Source: Ignavibacteriaceae bacterium (lineage in GTDB: Bacteria > Bacteroidota > Ignavibacteria > Ignavibacteriales > Ignavibacteriaceae). From it: a stretch of 64,000 bases of DNA. Within the stretch, counting starts at the first letter, position 1, and each line of letters opens with the position of its first letter. Shown here one piece after another: positions 27,760-36,207 of this stretch. Made by a program: the position numbers and the translations under genes. Below the pieces are notes generated by a model. That model did no database searches. It saw nothing but the letters and a program-made list of their open reading frames with translations, and was not told the origin of the DNA. The DNA lies in assembly GCA_013360295.1 (NCBI GenBank), contig JABWCL010000022.1:23507-87506 (forward strand), in the 5' to 3' direction.

Positions 27760-28728
27760 ATGGAAAAAGTAAAATTCGCTAAAAGTAACGAAGATGTTTC
27801 GAGGCTTGGATTCGGATGCTGGGGCATCGGTAAATCAATGTGGATAGGCGCGGAGGATAACGAGTCAAAACAGGCGCTCCACCTCGCGATAGAGCAGGGG
27901 ATCAATTTTTTTGATACCGCGCTTGTCTACGGTAACGGCCACAGCGAAAAGCTCGTGGGTGAAGTGGAAAAGGAAAGCGGGCAGAAGTTATTTATAGCCT
28001 CTAAAGTACCATCCAAACTTATGGAGTGGCCGGCGAAGGATACATCCGCGCTTGCCGACTCTTTCCCTGAAGATTATCTCATTCAGAAAACTGAAGAAAG
28101 CCTTCGGAATCTCGGACGGGATTATCTAGACCTTCAGCAGTTCCACGTATGGAGCGATACCTGGGCCGAGCGTGATGAGTGGAAAGAAGCGGTAATGAAA
28201 TTAAAACAATCGGGCAAAGTGCGTTACTGGGGCATTTCGATTAATGACCACCAGGCATCAAATGGCATAGCCGCCGGAAAGACCGGACTAATTGACTGCT
28301 TCCAGGTTATATTCAATATATATGACCAGTCGCCGCTAGACGAACTGCTTCCGTTTTGCGAAGAGAATAAAATTAGTGTGCTTGCCAGGGTTCCGCTGGA
28401 TGAAGGCGGGCTTACGGGAACAATTAAACCCGAAACCACCTTCCCGGAAAAGGACTGGCGAAACTATTATTTCAGAGGAAAGAGAAAGCAGGAAGTTTTT
28501 GAGCGCGCGAATAAAGTATTTCAAGACGTGAAAATCGAGTGCGATACTCTCGCCGAAGCCGCTCTCAGATATACCATAAGTTTTAACGCGGTTACCTCGG
28601 TTATACCGGGAATGAGAAGCAGGAAAAATTTATTAAGTAATGTACAGAGCGTAAACAAAGGAAAGCTTTCTCAGGAAACACTGGAGAAACTCAAAACACA
28701 CCGCTGGACCAGGAATTACTATCTGTGA
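27760..28728 (+). CDS. Aldo/keto reductase
   Basis: 322-aa TIM-barrel NADPH oxidoreductase. Signs are GFGCWGIGK near the N-terminus, FFDTALVYGNGHSEKLVGE with catalytic Asp and Tyr, KVRYWGISINDH and the C-terminal VTSVIPGMRSRKNL cofactor loop. It is preceded by an AGGTAA-type ribosome site and ends in TGA overlapping the GTG start of the next gene (GTGA, 4 bp), so they are translationally coupled. Confidence 0.93.
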   Translation: MEKVKFAKSNEDVSRLGFGCWGIGKSMWIGAEDNESKQALHLAIEQGINFFDTALVYGNGHSEKLVGEVEKESGQKLFIASKVPSKLMEWPAKDTSALADSFPEDYLIQKTEESLRNLGRDYLDLQQFHVWSDTWAERDEWKEAVMKLKQSGKVRYWGISINDHQASNGIAAGKTGLIDCFQVIFNIYDQSPLDELLPFCEENKISVLARVPLDEGGLTGTIKPETTFPEKDWRNYYFRGKRKQEVFERANKVFQDVKIECDTLAEAALRYTISFNAVTSVIPGMRSRKNLLSNVQSVNKGKLSQETLEKLKTHRWTRNYYL

Positions 28729-29255
28729 AAAAAACAGTAACTATTTTTGGAAGTTCACTCCCCAAACCCGGTGAAAGGGAGTACGAAGATGCGTATGAAA
28801 TTGGCAGGAGGTTTGCACTTGCCGGATTGAACGTATGCAACGGCGGAAACAGCGGTATTATGGAAGCCTCGGCAAAAGGCGCATTTGAAAACGGAGGTAA
28901 AGTTACGGGTGTGACTTTAAGCGTTTTTAAGGTCAGTCATAATAATTATCTTTCGGAACATATATCCTGCGGCACAATGTTTGAGCGGATGCAGAAGTTA
29001 ATTGATTTAGGTGACGCCTATGTTGTGCTTAAAGGAGGTACGGGAACGATGTTTGAACTTGCCACAGTGTGGGAAATGTTCAACAAAGGGTTCATCGGTA
29101 TAAAACCATTTGCGTGTCACTCGTCAATGTGGAAAGAAATAGCCGCTGTAATGGAGATACAAATTGCTTACGAAAAAAGGAGAAGCGGTTTGTTAAAAGC
29201 GTTTGACGGCATCGGCGAGTGCGCGGATTACATAATTGATTCATTAAACAAATAA
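28725..29255 (+). CDS. LOG-family nucleoside 5'-monophosphate phosphoribohydrolase-like protein
   Basis: 176 aa from a GTG start inside the preceding stop codon. It is a 'lysine decarboxylase-like' LOG fold with FGSSLPKPGEREYEDA, a GGNSGIMEASAKGA loop and the active-site region KGGTGTMFELATVWE. The usual first residue of PGGxGTxxE is Lys here. LOG enzymes release ribose 5-phosphate from nucleotides (cytokinin activation in plants); bacterial members are often nucleotide hydrolases of unknown role. Part of the oxidoreductase cluster. Confidence 0.85.
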   Translation: MKKTVTIFGSSLPKPGEREYEDAYEIGRRFALAGLNVCNGGNSGIMEASAKGAFENGGKVTGVTLSVFKVSHNNYLSEHISCGTMFERMQKLIDLGDAYVVLKGGTGTMFELATVWEMFNKGFIGIKPFACHSSMWKEIAAVMEIQIAYEKRRSGLLKAFDGIGECADYIIDSLNK

Positions 29256-29266
29256 CAAAACACACA

Positions 29267-29689
29267 ATGAAAAAAACACAATATTTATTTTTATTCTTTG
29301 CCTTATTATTTGCCGCCTGTGATAAAACAGAAGAAGTTAAACTCGAAGCATTCAGCGCTGAGGCATTCGCGTATGATATTGAAACCTCGTGGGAAATCAA
29401 TTCTTCCATACGGGTAAAAGGGTTTGCCCAGTCGGAAGAAGGGGGGGTATTCAAGCACTCAGTTAATTACGAAGCCTCGATAATTACTCCTTCTGGTGAA
29501 TCGATTCCCGGGATCGCGTCAGGGACTCTTAACGAATCCTCCAAAGAAAAACTTCAGGATCTTGGCATAGAAGTGCAGTATGAACTCGACAAATCCCGTG
29601 GGCCCGGCAAATACAAAATAGTCTACGCGATCAAAGACGACCGCACGGGACAGACGGTAAAAGGGGAAAAAGAGTTTGAAGCGTTGTAA
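29267..29689 (+). CDS. Small lipoprotein of unknown function
   Basis: 140 aa with a lipobox FAAC (C18) after a short Leu/Phe-rich signal peptide. The mature part looks like a single beta-sandwich (alternating strands such as SSIRVKGFAQ, HSVNYEASIIT, GKYKIVYAIKD), about the size of an Ig-like domain. Not recognised. It starts 11 bp after the LOG gene, so it may be the last gene of that cluster. Its TAA stop lies in the heptad repeat array that follows. Confidence 0.7.
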   Translation: MKKTQYLFLFFALLFAACDKTEEVKLEAFSAEAFAYDIETSWEINSSIRVKGFAQSEEGGVFKHSVNYEASIITPSGESIPGIASGTLNESSKEKLQDLGIEVQYELDKSRGPGKYKIVYAIKDDRTGQTVKGEKEFEAL

Positions 29690-29720
29690 TTAAAAATTAA
29701 GAATTAAAAATTAAAAATTG
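29687..29720. repeat. Degenerate 7-bp tandem repeat (AATTAAA/AATTAAG)
   Basis: About four to five heptads of AATTAAA or AATTAAG starting on the TAA stop of the lipoprotein gene. Same family as 5656-5713 and 57518-57544, in the same orientation relative to the gene. Confidence 0.8.
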
Positions 29721-29790
29721 TTTTATTATCAATAGACTACTTCTCGTATTGATAACCACCCCGGGGAATAGTAAAATTTTTTAATATTGG

Positions 29791-29919
29791 CTCCTCCCCT
29801 TTTACTCTGTCTAACGGTCGTAAAAGGGGATGCCAAAATTCTCTTCCCGGAGTCCCAAATCTTCCCCCGATATTTCCCATCTCCTCAACCTCAACATCAA
29901 CCCCAACACTGACACTGAC
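29791..29919. repeat. CCCCTTTTAC hairpin and hexamer tandem tract in the spacer before alaS
   Basis: 29796-29805 CCCCTTTTAC pairs with 29820-29829 GTAAAAGGGG (perfect 10 bp, 14-nt loop). Further on, 29884-29919 is a degenerate 6-bp tandem tract (CTCAAC, CTCAAC, ATCAAC, CCCAAC, ACTGAC, ACTGAC). With the heptads these explain most of the 314-bp gap 29690-30003. Confidence 0.65.
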
Positions 29920-30003
29920 ACTTTTCCCTGCATTTTCTCCCCAGATTTTTATTGCTATATTATAAGTTTACGTTATTTTTTTTAGGATTTTACCCTCGCT
30001 TTT

Positions 30004-32592
30004 ATGACTTCTAGAGAGATCAGGAAACAGTTTTTAGACTATTTTGAGGGGAGGCAGCATAAGATTGTGCATAGCGCCCCGGTTATTCCTTTTGAGGACC
30101 CGACCCTGCTTTTTACCAACGCGGGAATGAACCAGTTCAAGGATGTTTTCCTCGGTACGGGAACAAGGGAATATAAACGCGCAGCCGATACCCAGAAATG
30201 TATCCGGGTTAGCGGAAAGCACAACGATCTTGAGGAAGTAGGGCACGATACCTATCACCATACCTTTTTTGAGATGCTCGGCAACTGGTCGTTCGGGGAC
30301 TATTATAAAGCTGAAGCTATTGAGTGGGCGTGGGAATTACTGTCAAAGGTTTGGGGACTGCCGAAAGAACGCCTTTTTGTGACGGTTTACAGGACAGACG
30401 ACGAAGCCTTTGAACTATGGAAAACCAAAACCGATATTAAACCCTCCCATATCCTTCGTTTTGACGAAAAGGATAACTTCTGGGAAATGGGCGATACGGG
30501 TCCCTGCGGCCCCTGCTCGGAAATACATATTAATTTAACCGATGATTATGATGACCCCTCGCTGGTAAATGCCGGCACCGCGGGATGCATAGAAATTTGG
30601 AACCTGGTTTTCATACAGTATAACCGTGATGAGAACGGAACTCTTCACGACCTCCCGGCGAAACACGTGGACACCGGTATGGGTTTTGAGAGGCTCTGCG
30701 CGGTTCTGCAGGGGAAGAGCAGCAACTATGACACGGATATTTTTATGCCGCTGATCAGGGAAGTGGAAAAACTTTCCGGATTTAAGTATGGCAGCGAAGA
30801 GGAAAAAATACCGATGCGCGTGATCGCCGATCATATCCGCACACTTACCTTCGCGATAACCGACGGCGCTGTTCCGAGTAACGACGGAAGAGGTTATGTG
30901 CTTCGCAGGCTTCTGAGAAGAGCATCGCGTTACGGAAGAAAACTCAATCTTAAAGAACCTTTCCTGCATAAACTCGTACACATCTTAACCGAAACGATGG
31001 GAGATGTCTTCCCAGAGATCATTCACAAAAAAGAATTTGTTGAAAGAGTGATCAAAAGCGAAGAAGAAAGTTTCAACAGGACTCTCGACCGCGGCATTGA
31101 ACTCTTTGACGAGATCATTAAGGGGCTTAAATCATCCGGCGGGACGGTTATCCCCGGCGCGGATATCTTTAAGCTGTACGACACATACGGATTCCCCGTT
31201 GATCTTACAAATGTTATGGCAAGGGAGCTTGGCTACGGCGTTGATGAAGACGGCTTTAACGAACTGATGAATGAACAGAAGACCCGCGCGCGCGAGTCAT
31301 CGAAGGATAAATTTTCATCAGTGAATATTAATGTTAATGATATTTCGTTTGACGGAATAGATGATCTTCCCGAAACAGAATTCACCGGCTATGATGATCT
31401 TCGCACTCCGGCCCACATACTCTCTTCGAAGAAACAGCAGGACACGGAATTTATTATACTTGACCGCACGCCGTTTTATGTGGAAGCAGGCGGACAGATT
31501 GATGATACGGGAAACATACTGATTGCGGATAACTCCCTCGAAGTGATTGACCTTGTGAAGGTTAATAACCGTATAGCTCACGTTATTAAAAATGAAAACG
31601 GCGTGGCGATAGAAAAAGGGCTTGAAGCAATTGCCGATGTTGACTCCGGCAGAAGATGGGACATAATGCGTAACCACTCCTGCACGCACTTTATGCACGC
31701 GGCGCTCCGCAAGGTGCTTGGCACACACGTTCAGCAGGCTGGCTCTTATGTGGGTCCCGAAAGGCTGCGTTTCGACTTCTCACACTTCGGTAAAATGACC
31801 GCTGAAGAAATTAAAGAAGTTGAAATTATTGTAAATGAACAATTGAGGCGTAACCTTCCCAAAATACATCACAGGAATATACCGTTTGAACAGGCAAAGA
31901 AAATGGGCGCGCTGATGTTCTTCGGCGATAAGTACGGTGATAAAGTCAATGTGGTTCAGTTTGGTGATTTTACGATGGAGTTCTGCGGCGGTACGCACGT
32001 CCGCAACTCCTCGGAGATCGGATTGTTTAAGATCCTTAGTGAAGCGTCCATATCAAGCGGCGTGAGAAGGATTGAAGCTACAACCGGGCTGGGAGTAGAG
32101 CGGTATATCGAGTCGCAAATGCACAAACTCCACGAGCAGGAAGAAAAATACCAGGAACTGCTCGAACAGAAGAAGAAGCTTGAAAAAGAGATGGCAGAGC
32201 TGAAGTTTAAACAAAAACTCGATATTATCCCGAAGATACTTGCGGCCCCCGATAAAGTTAACGATGTTCCTGTTTACAAGGGAGTAGTTCCCGCGGAAAA
32301 TCAGGACGAAATGAAATCATTTGGAAATGAAATGCAGTCGAGGGTTAAGTCGGGAGTCGTGCTGCTTGTCGGTGTGGTGGAGGAAAAAGCCTCACTGATC
32401 TGTATTGTGACTGACGATCTAATAAAGTCCGGTAAACTAAGCGCCGGAAAACTTGTCGGCGATGCCGCGAAAATGCTCGGAGGCGGCGGGGGGGGCAGAC
32501 CGAATATCGCCACGGCAGGCGCTAAAGATGTCAGCAAAATTGATGATATGCTATCGGCATTTAACGGGATCGTCTCGAAATATTTAAACTGA
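30004..32592 (+). CDS. alaS: Alanine-tRNA ligase
   Basis: 862-aa class II synthetase, complete. N-terminal catalytic motifs: TNAGMNQFKD, RISG-type RVSGKHNDLEEVG, GDTGPCGPCSEIH and RRLLRRASRYGRKL. The editing domain carries HSCTHFMHAALRK and FCGGTHVRNSSE (zinc/deacylation His and Cys). The C-terminal coiled coil and DHHA1 domain end with LGGGGGGRPNIATAGA. Normal length. It begins with an ATG after a repeat-rich gap and is not in an obvious operon. Confidence 0.98.
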   Translation: MTSREIRKQFLDYFEGRQHKIVHSAPVIPFEDPTLLFTNAGMNQFKDVFLGTGTREYKRAADTQKCIRVSGKHNDLEEVGHDTYHHTFFEMLGNWSFGDYYKAEAIEWAWELLSKVWGLPKERLFVTVYRTDDEAFELWKTKTDIKPSHILRFDEKDNFWEMGDTGPCGPCSEIHINLTDDYDDPSLVNAGTAGCIEIWNLVFIQYNRDENGTLHDLPAKHVDTGMGFERLCAVLQGKSSNYDTDIFMPLIREVEKLSGFKYGSEEEKIPMRVIADHIRTLTFAITDGAVPSNDGRGYVLRRLLRRASRYGRKLNLKEPFLHKLVHILTETMGDVFPEIIHKKEFVERVIKSEEESFNRTLDRGIELFDEIIKGLKSSGGTVIPGADIFKLYDTYGFPVDLTNVMARELGYGVDEDGFNELMNEQKTRARESSKDKFSSVNINVNDISFDGIDDLPETEFTGYDDLRTPAHILSSKKQQDTEFIILDRTPFYVEAGGQIDDTGNILIADNSLEVIDLVKVNNRIAHVIKNENGVAIEKGLEAIADVDSGRRWDIMRNHSCTHFMHAALRKVLGTHVQQAGSYVGPERLRFDFSHFGKMTAEEIKEVEIIVNEQLRRNLPKIHHRNIPFEQAKKMGALMFFGDKYGDKVNVVQFGDFTMEFCGGTHVRNSSEIGLFKILSEASISSGVRRIEATTGLGVERYIESQMHKLHEQEEKYQELLEQKKKLEKEMAELKFKQKLDIIPKILAAPDKVNDVPVYKGVVPAENQDEMKSFGNEMQSRVKSGVVLLVGVVEEKASLICIVTDDLIKSGKLSAGKLVGDAAKMLGGGGGGRPNIATAGAKDVSKIDDMLSAFNGIVSKYLN

Positions 32593-32685
32593 TTTATAGC
32601 CGTATGGAACGGCGGGGCTTGCCCCATAAACTATTTACTAATTAAGAAGCAACTATTACTTAAATAAATATTACAGGCTCTAAGT

Positions 32686-32955
32686 ATGACAACTTTACCT
32701 CCTCCTTCGGTTAATCAATTTCCGATAGATTCTGTTGAGAAACAGGTTTACGGAATAGTAGAGAATCTGCAGGAATATTTACCCATAGCCAACGACAGGA
32801 ACCGCCTCGGTTTTAACCTGTATAAATTTGTTATGGGAGAAGGCGACGAACCGAAGATAATGGTTAAGAACGCTAAAGTTAAAATTCAGGGGATCGAGTA
32901 TGACGACCTCGTAAAGAAACTCGAAGACGCGCTGAAAGAAGTTAAAAAGCCCTGA
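32686..32955 (+). CDS. Small conserved-looking protein of unknown function
   Basis: 89-aa soluble protein, Pro-rich at the start (TLPPPSVNQFPIDS), then helix-strand elements (VYGIVENLQEYLPIAND, IMVKNAKVKIQGIEYDD) and a charged C-terminal helix. It has good codon structure, a clear ATG and no overlapping competitor. I do not recognise the family. Separate unit 93 bp after alaS. Confidence 0.6.
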   Translation: MTTLPPPSVNQFPIDSVEKQVYGIVENLQEYLPIANDRNRLGFNLYKFVMGEGDEPKIMVKNAKVKIQGIEYDDLVKKLEDALKEVKKP

Positions 32956-33239
32956 TAACCGGGTAATGTTCCGGTAATCCCGGATTTACGCACAATTTAC
33001 CCTCCCCGGCTGCGGAGCTGATCCGCGGCCGGGGATTACAAAACCTGCCTCCCGGCGGGTTGGGTGGTTGATTTCTCACGCTTCGGCAATTCGGCTTAAC
33101 TGCGGGTGCCAGGGTTATTCCCCTGACCGCCTCTACGGTAATGGTTTATACGCAAAAACCGGTGCCAACCATAAAAATTTCCCCTCAAGATTTACGCTAA
33201 ATTCCCTAAATTTGTTAATTATAAATTTCCCGAGGTTTT
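32956..33239. other. Spacer with GC-rich hairpins
   Basis: 284 bp without a supported gene. 33004-33034 forms CCCCGGCTGCGGA...TCCGCGGCCGGGG, a strong hairpin; CCGGGTAATGTTCCGG lies just before it and CCTCCCGGCGGGTTGG just after. A TAAATTTG box lies at 33207. The overlapping frame 33068-33310 is not supported as a gene. Confidence 0.6.
33207..33214 (+). promoter_or_regulatory. TAAATTTG box, candidate Bacteroidota -7 element
   Basis: Exact match to the TAnnTTTG -7 consensus known from Bacteroidota, 26 bp before the S9 peptidase ATG. A TTTAC stretch about 16 bp upstream may be the -33 region, but spacing is shorter than the published optimum. Confidence 0.4.
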
Positions 33240-35270
33240 ATGTATCGCAAACTGCTAATAATCGTTTTCATTTTATCTTCCCTTGCTTTTCCTCAGAAAA
33301 GAAACCTTAATTTTGACGACCTCTTCGCAATGCAAAGGATCGGAGAAATGGACCTTTCCCCCGACGGAAGAACTATTGTGTTTACTGCCAGCTCATTCAG
33401 TATTGACCTTAACAGAGGAAATTCTGATATATTCCTGATAGACTCTGACGGGAAGAACCTGCGCGCTCTTAAGAACTCGGAAAAGAGCGAAGGGAATCCA
33501 AGGTTTTCACCGGACGGCAGGAAGATTGCGTATACACTCGACGGGCAAATACGCGTCTGCAATACGGATGGATCTTCTGATGAACAACTGACTTCACTAT
33601 ATACCGGCGCCTCGGGTATTGTCTGGTCAAAGGACGGCTCGAAAATGCTATTCGTTTCTTCTGTTTATCCCGATTGTCAAGACCAGGAATGCAATAAGAA
33701 CCGCGACGAAGCTCAGGAAAGAAGTAAAGTTAAAGCAAGTATATTTACCGAATTGCTTTACAGGCATTGGAACGACTGGCGCGGCGATAAAAGAAGCCAT
33801 CTATTCATTCTTGATGTTTCATCAAAAGAAGCAATTGACCTTAACCTTTACGGCAAGTATGATGTTCCGCCGATAGCCCTGGGAAGCGCTAATGATTATT
33901 CCTTTTCCCCCGATGGCAAAGAAATAGCTTTTACAATGAATACCGACAGCTTTCCCGCGACCAGCACAAACAACGATATCTTCCTGATAAACATCAGCGA
34001 TATCAGCACAGGCAAAGTTACCAGGCACAAAAAAATCAGTATAAGCAAAGGAAATGACAACCAGCCCGTTTACTCCCCCGACGGCAGGTACATAGCATTC
34101 TCCTCGATGGAAAGAGCTGGGTTTGAAGCGGATAAACAGCGATTAATGATCTATGACCGCGAAAAAGGAACACTGACCAGCCTGACAGATAAGTTTGACC
34201 GGTCGGTAGCTGAAATTGTCTGGGCTAAAGACGGCACCTCGATTTTCTTTAACGCGGCAAATGAAGTATATGAATCAATTTATAAAATTAACCTGATGTC
34301 GAGAGAAGTCACTCCGGTTCTTAAAGAAAGAATCAACACTTCTCTGAAATTATCACCCGACGGAAACACGCTTTATTTCAAACAGCAGCGCAGCACGCTT
34401 CCTTATGAAATATTTTCAATGGGAACTGACGGCAAGAATCTTAAGCAGCTTACATTCCTGAACGCCGAACGTTTGTCACAAATTGAAATGAACGAAATAG
34501 AGACCTTTACAAGTAAGGGCGCGGGCGGAACACCGGTACAGTCAATAATTGTAAAACCGCCGTTCTTTGATCCGAATAAAAAATATCCGATGATATTCCT
34601 CATTCACGGCGGGCCGCAGGGCGCGTGGAATGATGATTTCCATTTCCGGTGGAATATTCAGATGTTCGCATCTGACGGGTATGTTGTTGTTGCGCCAAAT
34701 CCCCGTGGAAGTACTGGTTACGGACAAAAATTCACCGATGAAATTTCGGGCGACTGGGGCGGTAAAGTTTACACCGACCTGATGAATGCTTATGATTATG
34801 CGGTAAAGAATTACAAATTCATTGACGGCAGAAATACTTTTGCCGCGGGCGCTTCTTACGGCGGATATATGATAAACTGGATTGCCGGACATACCGACAG
34901 ATTTAACGCGCTTGTATCGCACGCGGGTGTCTTTAATCTCGAAAGCATGTATGGTACTACGGAAGAACTCTGGTTCACGGAATGGGAGTTCAAGGGTACG
35001 CCGTGGACGAACAGAAAGCTTTACGAAAAGTTTTCGCCGCACAGGTACATTCACAATTGCAAAACACCGGTGCTGGTTGTGCACGGTGCTTATGATTTCA
35101 GGGTGCCGGAAGAACAGGCCTTCCAGTTATTCACCTCCCTTCAGAGGCTGGGAGTCAAAAGCAAATTCCTCTATTTCCCGGATGAGACGCATTTTGTTGC
35201 CAAGCCCCAGAACGCGCGCCTCTGGTGGAAAACAGTGTTTGAATGGTTTAATGAGAATTATAAAAAGTAA
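33240..35270 (+). CDS. S9 family prolyl-oligopeptidase-type peptidase, exported
   Basis: 676 aa with signal peptide MYRKLLIIVFILSSLAFPQ. The N-terminal propeller carries TolB/WD40-like strands (LSPDGRTIVFTA, FSPDGRKIAYTL, FSPDGKEIAFT, YSPDGRYIAFSS). The C-terminal alpha/beta-hydrolase has the nucleophile in GASYGGYM, the Asp in HGAYDFRVPEEQ and the His in DETHFV. This is a DPP5/acylaminoacyl-peptidase-like arrangement that would take dipeptides or acyl residues from peptides in the periplasm, complementing the S46 enzyme. It starts a plus-strand run reaching recN (gaps 21, 22 and 0 bp). Confidence 0.93.
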   Translation: MYRKLLIIVFILSSLAFPQKRNLNFDDLFAMQRIGEMDLSPDGRTIVFTASSFSIDLNRGNSDIFLIDSDGKNLRALKNSEKSEGNPRFSPDGRKIAYTLDGQIRVCNTDGSSDEQLTSLYTGASGIVWSKDGSKMLFVSSVYPDCQDQECNKNRDEAQERSKVKASIFTELLYRHWNDWRGDKRSHLFILDVSSKEAIDLNLYGKYDVPPIALGSANDYSFSPDGKEIAFTMNTDSFPATSTNNDIFLINISDISTGKVTRHKKISISKGNDNQPVYSPDGRYIAFSSMERAGFEADKQRLMIYDREKGTLTSLTDKFDRSVAEIVWAKDGTSIFFNAANEVYESIYKINLMSREVTPVLKERINTSLKLSPDGNTLYFKQQRSTLPYEIFSMGTDGKNLKQLTFLNAERLSQIEMNEIETFTSKGAGGTPVQSIIVKPPFFDPNKKYPMIFLIHGGPQGAWNDDFHFRWNIQMFASDGYVVVAPNPRGSTGYGQKFTDEISGDWGGKVYTDLMNAYDYAVKNYKFIDGRNTFAAGASYGGYMINWIAGHTDRFNALVSHAGVFNLESMYGTTEELWFTEWEFKGTPWTNRKLYEKFSPHRYIHNCKTPVLVVHGAYDFRVPEEQAFQLFTSLQRLGVKSKFLYFPDETHFVAKPQNARLWWKTVFEWFNENYKK

Positions 35271-35291
35271 TTTGACGGAAGGACAGAGAGT

Positions 35292-35633
35292 ATGAGTTCA
35301 GAACTTGAATGGAGAAACATCCGGTACGAAGACACGGAAAATATGACGCAAGCCGAAAAAGAGAATTTTGTTGAATCGGGCCTGTGGGATAAACTGGAAA
35401 AATACGGAAAGAAGATATCTTTTGCCAAAGATGTTATCGCTCTTTATAATTATATGAAAGATAAGTACGTCCCCTGGTACAGGAAAAGCATTGTCGTGGG
35501 AGCGCTGGTCTATTTCATTTCCCCGATAGATACTATACCCGATCTCGCGCCTCTGATCGGGTATCTTGACGATCTCGGCGTTATAACCGCGCTGATCAAA
35601 TACCTTGGTAACGAGATTCGCGCTTACTATTAA
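35292..35633 (+). CDS. DUF1232 (YkvA-like) membrane-associated protein
   Basis: 113 aa with a charged N-terminal half and the DUF1232 signature KSIVVGALVYFISPIDTIPD, then LIGYLDDLGVITALIKYL. The SPxDxIPD motif is diagnostic. One or two short hydrophobic segments suggest membrane association. Biochemical role unknown. It follows the S9 gene by 21 bp and precedes the NUDIX gene by 22 bp. Confidence 0.88.
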   Translation: MSSELEWRNIRYEDTENMTQAEKENFVESGLWDKLEKYGKKISFAKDVIALYNYMKDKYVPWYRKSIVVGALVYFISPIDTIPDLAPLIGYLDDLGVITALIKYLGNEIRAYY

Positions 35634-35655
35634 TTTGGCTGTACAAAAAAGATAA

Positions 35656-36207
35656 ATGAGTAAAATAAATTTTAAGGTTACAAAGAGCGACATAATTTTC
35701 CGCGGCAAGGTATTCGATATCAGGGTGGATGAAATTGAATATGACAGCGGAAACAAGGGGGTGCGCGAAACAATACTCCACCCCGGCGGCGCGGTGGTAG
35801 TGCCGGTTAAAGATGACGGCAAAATTATATTGATTAAGCAATACCGTTATCCGCTCAATAAATTTGTTTACGAACTTCCCGCCGGAAAACTTAATCTGGA
35901 TGAAAATCCACTCCACTGCGCTGAACGGGAGCTTGAAGAAGAGACCGGATATAAAGCCGGCAGTATTATTAAATTGGGCGCGATCTGCACAACACCCGGT
36001 TTTTGCAGCGAAGTACTCCATATTTATCTGGCCGAGTTTCTGACTCCCGGCGATCACAACCGTGAAGAAGGGGAGTACGGTATGGAAATTCACGAATTCA
36101 CCTTTGATGAGATAAACACAATGATCTCCGAGGAAGAAATTTATGACGGGAAAACATTGTCAGGATTATTTATGGCGCGGCTCTTTTTTGAAAGGACTAG
36201 CCGCTGA
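35656..36207 (+). CDS. NUDIX hydrolase, ADP-ribose pyrophosphatase-like
   Basis: 183 aa. The Nudix box (Gx5Ex7REUxEExGU) is visible from GKLNLDENP through AERELEEETGY, preceded by YRYPLNKFVYELPA, the arrangement of ADP-ribose/nucleoside-diphosphate-sugar pyrophosphatases (NudF-like). About 15 residues after the box CTTPGFCSE fits the ADPR subgroup. Its TGA stop directly adjoins the recN ATG, so the two are coupled. Confidence 0.9.
   Translation: MSKINFKVTKSDIIFRGKVFDIRVDEIEYDSGNKGVRETILHPGGAVVVPVKDDGKIILIKQYRYPLNKFVYELPAGKLNLDENPLHCAERELEEETGYKAGSIIKLGAICTTPGFCSEVLHIYLAEFLTPGDHNREEGEYGMEIHEFTFDEINTMISEEEIYDGKTLSGLFMARLFFERTSR

Noticed and set aside
28725..29255. Lysine decarboxylase
   Set aside because: The old family name for LOG proteins; no PLP-binding motif is present.
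33068..33310. 80-codon frame overlapping the S9 peptidase start
   Set aside because: It overlaps the signal peptide of a clear gene and crosses GC hairpins.
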